Source: RYN-111 sp046723735
GTDB lineage: Bacteria > Actinomycetota > Actinomycetes > Mycobacteriales > SCTD01
DNA length: 8,103 bases
Direction of reading: 5' to 3'
Assembly: GCA_046723735.1 (NCBI GenBank)
Contig: JBKOVB010000053.1
Location: 1 to 8,103 of the forward strand
Both the position numbers and the translations under genes were made by a program. Positions 1 through 5,906 of this stretch are shown here, one piece after another. The first letter of the stretch is position 1. Every line of letters starts with the position of its first letter. The notes under the pieces are model-generated. The model had not been told where the DNA came from. It did no database searches and saw only the letters and a list, made by a program, of their open reading frames with translations.

Positions 1-2
1 CC

Positions 3-608
3 GCGCGCGCGGCCGCGTGCCTGGCCGCCGGCGGACTGGTGGCCGAGGCCGTCGCCGAGGCCGTCGGGGCCGCCGGCCGGTTCGTCGCCGCCGGTGGGGC
101 AGCCGGCTGGCGGGGACGGGCGCCGCGCCACCGCGACGGCGACGTGTGGAGCGCGGTCGAGGCCGTGCGGGCGCGCGGCGGCACGGTCGTGGCGACGGGC
201 GGCTGCTTCGACTTGCTGCACGCCGGCCACGTCGCCACCCTGCAGGCGGCGCGCCGGCTGGGTGACTGCCTCGTGGTGTGCGTCAACTCCGACGCCTCGG
301 TGCGCCGGCTCAAGGGACCGGGCCGGCCGCTGGTCGCGGAGGCCGACCGGACCCGGGTGCTGCAGGCGCTGGCGTGCGTGGACGGCGTCGTGGTCTTCGA
401 CGAGGACACGCCCACCGACGTGCTCACCCGACTGCGCCCCGACGTCTGGGTCAAGGGCGGCGACTACGCGGGCGGCCGGCTGCGGGAGGCCGAGGCGCTC
501 GACCGATGGGGCGGGCAGGCCGTGACGGTGCCCTACCTCGACGGCCGCTCCACCACGCACCTGGTCGACACCGCCGCCGCAGCGGCGACAGGAGGAGGAC
601 GGCGATGA
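3..608 (+). CDS. hldE: Bifunctional ADP-heptose synthase HldE, C-terminal part (5' end outside window)
   Basis: This is the C-terminal 201 residues of a bifunctional heptose enzyme. The reading frame is open to the left edge, so the GTG at 39 is an internal Val. The first ~35 residues (Ala/Val-rich, ending in FVAAGG) resemble the last helix of the PfkB/ribokinase-type heptose-7-phosphate kinase domain. After a short linker comes a cytidylyltransferase-fold domain with GCFDLLHAGH (the HxGH nucleotide-binding motif, His codon at 219), then KGGDY and the family's terminal RSTTHLV. By family knowledge this domain transfers AMP from ATP to D-glycero-beta-D-manno-heptose 1-phosphate to give ADP-heptose in the cytosol. 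The stop overlaps the next gene's ATG (ATGA), and a GT9 glycosyltransferase follows, which fits ADP-heptose as the sugar donor. A stand-alone RfaE2-type protein is less likely because the frame stays open with kinase-like sequence upstream. Confidence 0.9.
   Translation, partial: ARAAACLAAGGLVAEAVAEAVGAAGRFVAAGGAAGWRGRAPRHRDGDVWSAVEAVRARGGTVVATGGCFDLLHAGHVATLQAARRLGDCLVVCVNSDASVRRLKGPGRPLVAEADRTRVLQALACVDGVVVFDEDTPTDVLTRLRPDVWVKGGDYAGGRLREAEALDRWGGQAVTVPYLDGRSTTHLVDTAAAAATGGGRR
594..598 (+). promoter_or_regulatory. Strong ribosome binding site for the SDR gene
   Basis: GGAGG lies six bases before the ATG at 605, inside the last codons of hldE. It fixes the start of the following SDR gene at 605 although the frame is open much further upstream. 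It is the best Shine-Dalgarno match I see in the window. Confidence 0.8.
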
Positions 609-1297
609 CGACAGCTGCGCTCGGCACGGTGCTGGTCACCGGCGGCGCCTCCGGGCTGGGGGCGGCGGTAGTGGCTGCCGTCCGCGAGCAGGGCGGCACG
701 CCCGCGGTGCTGGACCGGGTGGCACCTCAGGAGGACGTGCCCCACGAGGTCGTCGACCTCGCCGACAGCCGGGCCGCCGAAGCCGCCGTACGCCGGGTGG
801 CGAGCCGCCTCGGCGGGCTCGACGCCGTCGTGACCTGCGCGGGGACCGACAGCTGCGGCCGGCTCGAGGACGTGCCCGGCGACGACTGGGACCGGGTCGT
901 CAAGGTCAACCTGCTCGGCACCGCCGCGGTCATCCGCGCGGCGCTCCCGGACCTGCTCGCGCGGCACGGTCGGGTCGTGACGGTCGCCTCGACCCTGGGG
1001 CTGCGGGCGCTGAGCGACGCGACGGCGTACTGCGCCTCGAAGTTCGGCGTCGTCGGCATGACCCGTGCGCTCGCCGCGGAGACGCAGGGCCGCATCGGGG
1101 TGACGCTCCTCGTCCCCGGTGGCATGGCGACGCACTTCTTCGACGCCCGCGACGAGCAGTACAAGCCGCCGCCGGACGCGAAGCTCAACCAGCCGCAGGA
1201 CGTCGCCCGCGCCGTGGTCTTCGCGCTCGACCAGCCCCCCGGGTGCGAGCTGCGGGAGCTGGTGGTCACGCCCTCCGTCGAGCCGTCGTGGCCCTGA
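605..1297 (+). CDS. Classical short-chain dehydrogenase/reductase (SDR), substrate unknown
   Basis: A 230-residue classical SDR with a Rossmann fold and predicted NAD(P)-dependent oxidoreductase activity in the cytosol. Visible motifs are the cofactor loop TGGASGLG (residues 12-19), CAG at 78-80 in place of the usual NAG, and a catalytic set of Ser129 (VAST), Tyr142 and Lys146 (YCASK), with the usual 13-residue Ser-Tyr spacing. PGG at 171-173 is the normal post-catalytic turn. The start is set by a strong ribosome binding site and a 4-base overlap with hldE; the stop overlaps the glycosyltransferase start by 10 bases, so the three genes are probably translationally coupled. It is too short to be the extended-SDR epimerase HldD (about 310 residues). 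From context it may modify a sugar or sugar nucleotide, but the sequence does not show which. Confidence 0.88.
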   Translation: MTTAALGTVLVTGGASGLGAAVVAAVREQGGTPAVLDRVAPQEDVPHEVVDLADSRAAEAAVRRVASRLGGLDAVVTCAGTDSCGRLEDVPGDDWDRVVKVNLLGTAAVIRAALPDLLARHGRVVTVASTLGLRALSDATAYCASKFGVVGMTRALAAETQGRIGVTLLVPGGMATHFFDARDEQYKPPPDAKLNQPQDVARAVVFALDQPPGCELRELVVTPSVEPSWP

Positions 1298-2265
1298 GCC
1301 CACCACGCCTGCTGGTCCTGCGGGCCCTCGGCCTCGGTGACCTGCTCACCGCCATACCCGCGTTGCGCGCGCTGCAGCGCGCGTTCCCCCAGGCACAGAG
1401 GTGGCTCGCCGTGCCGCAGGTGCTGGCGCCGCTGGTCGACCTCGCCGGTCTCGACTACACCGTGCTGCCCACCCGAGGGCTGGCCCCGCTGCACTGGCGG
1501 GGCCGGTCGCCGGACGTGGCCGTGAACCTGCACGGCCGCGGGCCGATGAGCCACCGTCTGCTCACCGCGCTGCTGCCCGGCGAGGTCGTGGCCTTCGGCA
1601 ACGCGCAGGCGGGGGTCGACGGGCCGCAGTGGTGCCAGGAGGAGCACGAGCGGGAGCGCTGGTGCCGACTGGTGCGGGAACGGCTCGGGGTGCCGGCCGA
1701 CCCTGCCGACCTGCGGCTGCCCCGTCCCCGGTCCTCCGGCAGCGGCCCGGCCGTCGTGCACCCGGGAGCGGCGTCCGCGGCGAGGCGCTGGCCTGCGGAG
1801 CGCTTCGCCGTCGTCGCCCGAGCGCTGGCGCAGCGGGGCCAAAGCGTCGTGGTCACCGGCAGCACCGACGAGCAGCTCCTCGCCCGTCAGGTCGCCACCG
1901 CAGCCGGCCTCCCGCGCCACGTCGTCCTCGCCGGGGGCACGACGCTCCAGGAGCTCGCCACGCTGGTCGCGCAGGCTCCGCTGGTGGTGTGCGGGGACAC
2001 CGGGATCGCGCACCTGGCCAGTGCCTTCGGCACGCCGTCAGTGGTGCTGTTCGGCCCCACCTGCCCGGCCTCCTGGGGTCCCCCGCAGGACGGCCCGCAC
2101 GTCGTGCTGTTCCACGGCGACGGCTCCGGCGACCCGCACGGCGACGTGCCCGACCCGGCCCTGCTGCAGATCATGCCGTCTGAGGTCGTCGCAGCGCTCG
2201 AGGAGCTGGCCGGGCGAGGCCGCGCGCCCAGCGCAGCGTCCGCACCAGCCCCTCGTAGACGCTGA
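1288..2265 (+). CDS. Glycosyltransferase family 9 (heptosyltransferase-like)
   Basis: A 325-residue GT-B fold enzyme of family GT9, the family of the LPS heptosyltransferases WaaC and WaaF. The N-terminal domain opens with LLVLRALGLGDLLTAIPAL (about residues 8-26), where the Asp at 18 corresponds to the catalytic-base position of WaaC. The C-terminal domain carries VHPGAA (157-162) and the donor-binding GDTGIAHLA (236-244), followed by VVLFGPT. GTG at 1288 was chosen because the family core begins only a few residues later; the earlier in-frame GTG at 1243 would add 15 residues not expected in the family. There is no clear ribosome binding site, consistent with coupling to the SDR gene it overlaps by 10 bases. 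Linkage to hldE suggests transfer of heptose from ADP-heptose to a surface glycan; the acceptor is unknown. The 3' end overlaps the opposite-strand decarboxylase gene by 95 bases. Confidence 0.9.
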   Translation: MALSPPRLLVLRALGLGDLLTAIPALRALQRAFPQAQRWLAVPQVLAPLVDLAGLDYTVLPTRGLAPLHWRGRSPDVAVNLHGRGPMSHRLLTALLPGEVVAFGNAQAGVDGPQWCQEEHERERWCRLVRERLGVPADPADLRLPRPRSSGSGPAVVHPGAASAARRWPAERFAVVARALAQRGQSVVVTGSTDEQLLARQVATAAGLPRHVVLAGGTTLQELATLVAQAPLVVCGDTGIAHLASAFGTPSVVLFGPTCPASWGPPQDGPHVVLFHGDGSGDPHGDVPDPALLQIMPSEVVAALEELAGRGRAPSAASAPAPRRR

Positions 2266-3172
2266 CCCGCGGCTCCCAGCCGAGCAGCTCCCGCGCCCTC
2301 GTGGTGTCGGGCCGACGCACCCGAGGGTCGTCCTGCGGCAGGTCCACGAACACGACCGGCGCGCGTGACCCGCTCAGCATCAGGACACGGTGCGCCAGCT
2401 CGAGCAGGGTGGTCTCCTCCGAGCCGCCGATGTTCACGGGTCCCGGACACGTGCTGCGTGCCATCGCGAGGATGCCGGCCACGACGTCCTCCACGTAGCA
2501 CAGAGAGCGCGTCTGGCTGCCGTCGCCGGCCACCGTGAGGGGCTCGCCGGCGAGCGCCTGGCGGACGAACGTCGGCACCGCCCGGCCGTCGTCGAGGCGC
2601 ATCCGCGGCCCGAACGTGTTGAAGAGCCGCACGATGCCCGTGTCGACGCCCTCCGAGACGCGGTACGCCGTGGTGAGCGCCTCCGCGAAGCGCTTGGCCT
2701 CGTCGTAGACGGCCCGCGGGCCGACCGGGTTGACGTTGCCCCAGTAGGTCTCGCGCTGCGGGTGCTCCAGCGGGTCGCCGTACACCTCGGAGGTGGACGC
2801 CAGGAGAAACCGGGCGCGCTTCGCGGCGGCCAGCTGCAGGGCGTTCATCGTGCCGGTGCTGCCGACGCGCATGGTGGCGATGGGCATCCGGAGGTAGTCC
2901 GCGGGCGAGGCGGGCGACGCCAGGTGCAGCACCCAGTCGACGGTCCCTGGCACGGCGAGGCCGTCGCACACGTCCGCGTGCACCACCGTCAGCGCGGGCT
3001 CGTGCGCGAGATGGGCGAGGTTGTCGGCGCAGCCGGTGCTGAGGTCGTCGACACAGACCACGTGCGCGCCGAGGTGCAGCATCCGCTCGACCAGCCAGGA
3101 GCCGACGAAGCCGGCGCCACCGGTGACCACCGCGCGCAGCCCCCACAGCGGCTGGTCGGCGGCGTTCGTCAC
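2171..3172 (-). CDS. UDP-glucuronate decarboxylase (UDP-xylose synthase), extended SDR
   Basis: A 333-residue extended SDR. TGGAGFVGS (residues 17-25) binds NAD. LASTSEVYGDP (about 125-135), YWGNVNPVGPRAVYDEAKR (143-161, catalytic Tyr156 and Lys160), RLFNTFGPRM (182-191) and QTRSLCYV are close to the signature of UXS enzymes, which oxidise and decarboxylate UDP-glucuronate to UDP-xylose. The Glu of TSE and the Arg of GPRM match residues important in human UXS1 as I recall them. GTG at 3172 puts the Rossmann fold about 16 residues in; another GTG at 3208 would add 12 residues, and neither has a strong ribosome binding site. The gene converges on the GT9 gene and overlaps its 3' end. It probably supplies a pentose, or its 4-keto intermediate, to the same glycan; that link is inference from position. 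A related sugar-nucleotide epimerase activity is possible but less likely. Confidence 0.87.
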   Translation of the reverse strand: MTNAADQPLWGLRAVVTGGAGFVGSWLVERMLHLGAHVVCVDDLSTGCADNLAHLAHEPALTVVHADVCDGLAVPGTVDWVLHLASPASPADYLRMPIATMRVGSTGTMNALQLAAAKRARFLLASTSEVYGDPLEHPQRETYWGNVNPVGPRAVYDEAKRFAEALTTAYRVSEGVDTGIVRLFNTFGPRMRLDDGRAVPTFVRQALAGEPLTVAGDGSQTRSLCYVEDVVAGILAMARSTCPGPVNIGGSEETTLLELAHRVLMLSGSRAPVVFVDLPQDDPRVRRPDTTRARELLGWEPRVSVYEGLVRTLRWARGLARPAPRALRRPQTA

Positions 3173-3244
3173 GGACCCGCCGTACCCGCACCGCCGGGGA
3201 ACAACCACCGTTCGTCGGCCCGGGCCCGTGGGTACCCCTTGGTC
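3173..3244. promoter_or_regulatory. Divergent intergenic region between UDP-glucuronate decarboxylase and topoisomerase IB
   Basis: This 72-base gap must hold, or lie next to, the start signals of both divergent genes. It contains two short perfect palindromes, CGGGCCCG at 3221-3228 and GGGTACCC at 3230-3237, and a weak GAAC-N7-GTTC inverted repeat at 3199-3213. I see no convincing -35/-10 pair on either strand. If the decarboxylase starts at 3208 instead, the gap shrinks to 36 bases. Confidence 0.35.
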
Positions 3245-4243
3245 GTGACGCGGCTGCGAACGGTCTCACCCGACATGCCGGGCTGGCGTCGGGTGCGCAG
3301 CGGCCGCGGCTTCCGGTACGTCGACGACTCCGGCAGCCCGCTGGGGCCGGAGCAGGTCGCGCGGGTCCGTGGGCTGGTCATCCCGCCTGCCTGGCGCGAC
3401 GTGTGGGTGTGTCCCGACGAGAAGGGCCACCTGCAGGCCGTCGGCACCGACGACGCGGGGCGGCGGCAGTACCTCTACCACCCTGCCTGGCGGGCCGCCC
3501 GGGACGCCGAGAAGTTCGACCGGGTGCTGGCGATGGCGCGTCACCTGCCCGCCGTACGACGGAGGCTGCGCTCTCGGCTGGAGGTGCCCGAGACCGACCC
3601 GGACCACGTGCTCGCCGCGGCGGTCCGGCTCGTCGACCTCGGCTGCTTCCGGCTCGGCTCCGACGAGTACGTCGCCCAGAACAGCAGCTACGGCCTCACC
3701 ACGCTCGAGGTGCGGCACGTGCGCTGGAACGGCGGCGGGGTGGTCTTCTCCTTCGTGGGCAAGGCCGGTGTCGAGCAGGAGGTACTCGTCGACGACGAGC
3801 AGGTCATCGCGATGGTCGACGCCCTGACGCGGAGCCGACGCGCCGGCGACCGGTTGCTGTCCGCCAGGGCCGGACGGCGCTGGGTGCCGCTCGGACCGAC
3901 CGCGGTGAACGACCACTTGCGGGAGCTGTTCGCGATGAACGTGACGGCGAAGGACGTGCGCACCTGGCACGGCACGGTGACCGCTGCGGCCGCGCTGGCC
4001 ACCTGTCGCCGCAGCACCTCGACCAGGGGGCGGGCCAGACAGGTCACGTCCGCGATGGAGCTCACGGCGCAGCGCCTCGGGAACACGCCCGCGGTGGCCA
4101 GGTCGTCCTACGTCGACCCCCGGGTGGTCGAGCTCTTCGAGCAGGGCGAGACGGTGGCACCCGCACTGGCCCGGCTGCCGGCCGACCCCGTGCGCGCCCA
4201 GGACGCGCTCGACCGGGCCGTCGTGCGGCTGCTCAGCGGTTGA
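3245..4243 (+). CDS. DNA topoisomerase IB (poxvirus/bacterial type)
   Basis: A 332-residue type IB topoisomerase, which relaxes supercoils by nicking one strand through a 3'-phosphotyrosyl link without ATP or metal. The N-terminal part (GRGFRYVD near 20-27, IPPAW at 46-50, YLYHPAWR at 76-83) is the small DNA-binding domain. The catalytic domain has Arg136 (CFRLGSDEY), Lys173 (VGKAG), Arg239 (VRTWHGT), Asn280 (LGNTP) and Tyr289 (SSYVDPR). The Asn-Tyr spacing of nine and the overall positions agree with what I recall of the Deinococcus enzyme (R137, K174, R239, N280, Y289), so the active site appears complete. GTG at 3245 was preferred because RLRTVSPDMPGW matches the usual family N-terminus; ATG 3275 would remove it. 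There is no obvious ribosome binding site. It reads away from the decarboxylase gene and ends 3 bases before the convergent CPBP gene. Confidence 0.95.
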   Translation: MTRLRTVSPDMPGWRRVRSGRGFRYVDDSGSPLGPEQVARVRGLVIPPAWRDVWVCPDEKGHLQAVGTDDAGRRQYLYHPAWRAARDAEKFDRVLAMARHLPAVRRRLRSRLEVPETDPDHVLAAAVRLVDLGCFRLGSDEYVAQNSSYGLTTLEVRHVRWNGGGVVFSFVGKAGVEQEVLVDDEQVIAMVDALTRSRRAGDRLLSARAGRRWVPLGPTAVNDHLRELFAMNVTAKDVRTWHGTVTAAAALATCRRSTSTRGRARQVTSAMELTAQRLGNTPAVARSSYVDPRVVELFEQGETVAPALARLPADPVRAQDALDRAVVRLLSG

Positions 4244-4257
4244 CGGTCAGGCGACCG
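4244..4257. terminator. Possible small bidirectional hairpin between convergent stops
   Basis: CGGTC-AGGC-GACCG forms a perfect 5-base-pair stem with a 4-base loop. It begins just after the topoisomerase stop codon and includes the CPBP stop codon. No T-tract follows on either side. In sequence this rich in G+C such a stem can occur by chance, so this is only a candidate. Confidence 0.25.
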
Positions 4258-5176
4258 CCAGCGCGGTGGTCAGGGCGTTCATCACGCCGTGCACCGCCAT
4301 CGCCGGGCCGAGGCGGCCGCTGCGTCGCACCAGCACGCACTGCAGCAGCCCGAACAGCGCCGTCACCGTGATGAGCAGCGGGATGCCGGCGAGGTGCGCA
4401 GCGCCCATCGCATGCAGGCCGCCGAAGAGCGCGGAGGAGATGAGCGCCGCCGGCCAGAACGGCATGCGCCGCATCAGCCCACGGAGCACGATGCCCCGGA
4501 ACATCAGCTCCTCCATCACGGGTGCGACGAGCACCGCGGCCACGCCGCCCAGGACCAGCGCCAGCGGGCTGAGCTCATCGAGCCCCTCGACGTTGCCGCC
4601 GTGCGACTCCAGCCCGGGGACGAGGAGGGCGAGGACGATCACGGCGGCGAACCGGGCTGCGAGCTGCAGCAGGGTCCAGCCGACGACCGTGGGCGTGTCA
4701 CGCCACCGCGGCGACTCGAAGCCGAACGCCGTCCGCCAACCGCCGTGCTGACACGCGAGCCCTCGTGCGGTCAGCCACACGCCGCCCAGGCCCAGCAGCT
4801 GGGCCGCGAGTGTGTACACCGACCCCGCGACGTCGCCGTCCGGCGCGCCGGTGGCCACGACGAGGATCACGACCACGGCCACCGAGGCGATCGGCAGCAG
4901 CACCTGGGCCAGCCCCACGCGGAACCAGCGCCCGGGCAGGCGCCTGCCGGCGCGCACCTGGGCGTCCAGCGGCGGCTCGCGGCGAGGGAGCGGTCCCGGC
5001 GGCGGCCCGTAGTGCTGCGGGCCGTACCAGGTGGGCGGCGGGTACGGCGGCGGGTACGGCGGCGGGTACCGCGGGGGGTACGCCGCAGGTACGGGGTAGC
5101 CGGCCGGGGGCGGCGGCCACCAGCCTGGCGGAGGCGGCCAGGGCTGGGCGGGCGGCTCGTCGGGTGGCTGGGTCAT
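4247..5176 (-). CDS. CPBP-family intramembrane metalloprotease with Pro/Tyr-rich N-terminus
   Basis: A 309-residue membrane protein. Residues 1-70 are a low-complexity leader rich in Pro, Tyr and Trp, including three YPPP units at 37-48. About seven hydrophobic segments follow (near 88-110, 119-139, 163-188, 203-221, 240-257, 261-283, 289-309). The CPBP (CaaX protease/bacteriocin-processing, Abi) motifs are all present: EELMFRG (Glu222, Glu223, Arg227), FGGLH (Phe251, His255) and HGVMN (His296, Asn300), so a metal-dependent protease is plausible. Substrates of bacterial CPBP proteins are mostly unknown; roles in peptide maturation, immunity or membrane protein turnover are known for relatives. 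The ATG at 5176 follows AGGA four bases upstream. The leader lacks a signal peptide and is probably cytoplasmic. The gene lies 63 bases downstream of udgX on the same strand and may share its transcript. Confidence 0.9.
   Translation of the reverse strand: MTQPPDEPPAQPWPPPPGWWPPPPAGYPVPAAYPPRYPPPYPPPYPPPTWYGPQHYGPPPGPLPRREPPLDAQVRAGRRLPGRWFRVGLAQVLLPIASVAVVVILVVATGAPDGDVAGSVYTLAAQLLGLGGVWLTARGLACQHGGWRTAFGFESPRWRDTPTVVGWTLLQLAARFAAVIVLALLVPGLESHGGNVEGLDELSPLALVLGGVAAVLVAPVMEELMFRGIVLRGLMRRMPFWPAALISSALFGGLHAMGAAHLAGIPLLITVTALFGLLQCVLVRRSGRLGPAMAVHGVMNALTTALAVA
5034..5081. repeat. 12-base tandem repeat in the CPBP gene leader
   Basis: GGCGGCGGGTAC (+ strand) occurs three times perfectly at 5034-5069, with a fourth degenerate copy at 5070-5081. 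On the coding (-) strand it encodes YPPP units. The unit is a multiple of three, so changes in copy number would lengthen or shorten the leader without a frameshift. Confidence 0.9.
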
Positions 5177-5239
5177 CGGGTCCTGACGGTCGGGGCCTTC
5201 ACGTCGAGTTCGGCAGGGCGGGGCTGCACCTGGAGCGTC
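5177..5239 (-). other. Short gap between udgX and the CPBP gene
   Basis: These 63 bases lie between the udgX stop and the CPBP start. I see the AGGA motif just before the CPBP ATG, no convincing terminator hairpin with a T-tract and no clear promoter. Read-through from udgX is therefore possible but unproven. Confidence 0.4.
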
Positions 5240-5896
5240 TCAGGCGGCGGCGAGGGCGCGAGCAGCCACCCGCAGGTCCGACACCAGGCCGGCGCGGGCC
5301 GCCTCCCTGTCGGTGGCGCGCAGCACAGCGGACGGGTGGGTCGTCGCGACCACCCACACCGGCGGCTGCGCCAGCGTCAGCCCCGAGGGCCACTGCTCGA
5401 GCAGCCCTCGCCGGGCGCCCAGCCGGAACGTCGGCCCGTGCACGGCTGCCCCCGCGGTGGCGCCGAGCAGCACTACTCCGGTCGGCCGCACCAGGTCGAG
5501 CTCGGCGAGCAACCAGGGCTGGCAGGCCGCGACCTGCCACCGGGTCGGGCTCTGGTGGATGCGCCGCTTGCCCTTGGTCTCGAACCGGAAGTGCTTCACC
5601 GCGTTGGTCACGAACACGTCGTCGCGGGCGATGCCTGCCTCCTCCAGCGCCCGGTCGAGCACGCGGCCGGCGGGTCCCACGAACGGCTCGCCCGCCTTGT
5701 CCTCCTGGTCCCCCGGCTGCTCACCGATGATCACCAGGTGTGCCGACACCGGCCCGTCCCCGACCACGGCCTGGGTGGCGTCCCGGTAGAGGTCGCACCC
5801 GCGGCAGCCCTGCGCCGCGGCGCGCAGGCTCGGCAACGAGCGGTCCGCGGGCAGGAAGGGCCGGGCTCCGTCGTACTCGGCCTGTCGGGCGGTCAC
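5240..5896 (-). CDS. udgX: UdgX-type uracil-DNA glycosylase, forms covalent DNA adduct
   Basis: A 218-residue member of the uracil-DNA glycosylase superfamily. It has CRGC (Cys31, Cys34) and a later Cys125 (VAACQPW), expected iron-sulfur ligands; where family 4 enzymes have a further Cys (VKCRPP) this protein has TNAVKH, with His102. GEQPGDQEDKAGEPFVGPAG (58-77) is the active-site motif 1 in its UdgX form, and HPSAVLR (187-193) is motif 2. The loop GKRRIHQSP (109-117) contains KRRIH, the hallmark of UdgX; its His (here 114) in the Mycobacterium smegmatis protein becomes covalently joined to the abasic sugar after uracil removal. GTG at 5896 follows AGGA by eight bases and gives a length close to the M. 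smegmatis protein; a start at 5971 would run into cobC and add unlike sequence. It lies 10 bases after cobC, so it is probably co-transcribed with it. Confidence 0.95.
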   Translation of the reverse strand: MTARQAEYDGARPFLPADRSLPSLRAAAQGCRGCDLYRDATQAVVGDGPVSAHLVIIGEQPGDQEDKAGEPFVGPAGRVLDRALEEAGIARDDVFVTNAVKHFRFETKGKRRIHQSPTRWQVAACQPWLLAELDLVRPTGVVLLGATAGAAVHGPTFRLGARRGLLEQWPSGLTLAQPPVWVVATTHPSAVLRATDREAARAGLVSDLRVAARALAAA

Positions 5897-5906
5897 CTTC
5901 CGGGTC

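Noticed and set aside
278..604. Upstream extension of the SDR frame
   Set aside because: It overlaps hldE in another frame and lacks family similarity; a strong ribosome binding site at 594-598 marks ATG 605 as the start.
3199..3213. GAAC-N7-GTTC inverted repeat as a possible LexA (SOS) box before the topoisomerase gene
   Set aside because: The actinobacterial LexA site has GAAC and GTTC separated by four bases with flanking TC and GA; here the spacer is seven and the flanks do not match.
2390..3244. Long + strand open frame running in phase into the topoisomerase gene
   Set aside because: It is the antisense of the UDP-glucuronate decarboxylase, whose own frame has full family motifs. The translated antisense shows no domain; open antisense frames are expected at this G+C.
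1887..3269. A 460-codon - strand open frame overlapping the decarboxylase
   Set aside because: It is in the wrong frame relative to the UXS motifs and is Arg/Ala-rich shadow sequence.
5240..5896. Ordinary family 4 uracil-DNA glycosylase
   Set aside because: The KRRIH loop and the GEQPGDQED form of motif 1 are specific to UdgX; a His stands where family 4 has an iron-sulfur Cys.
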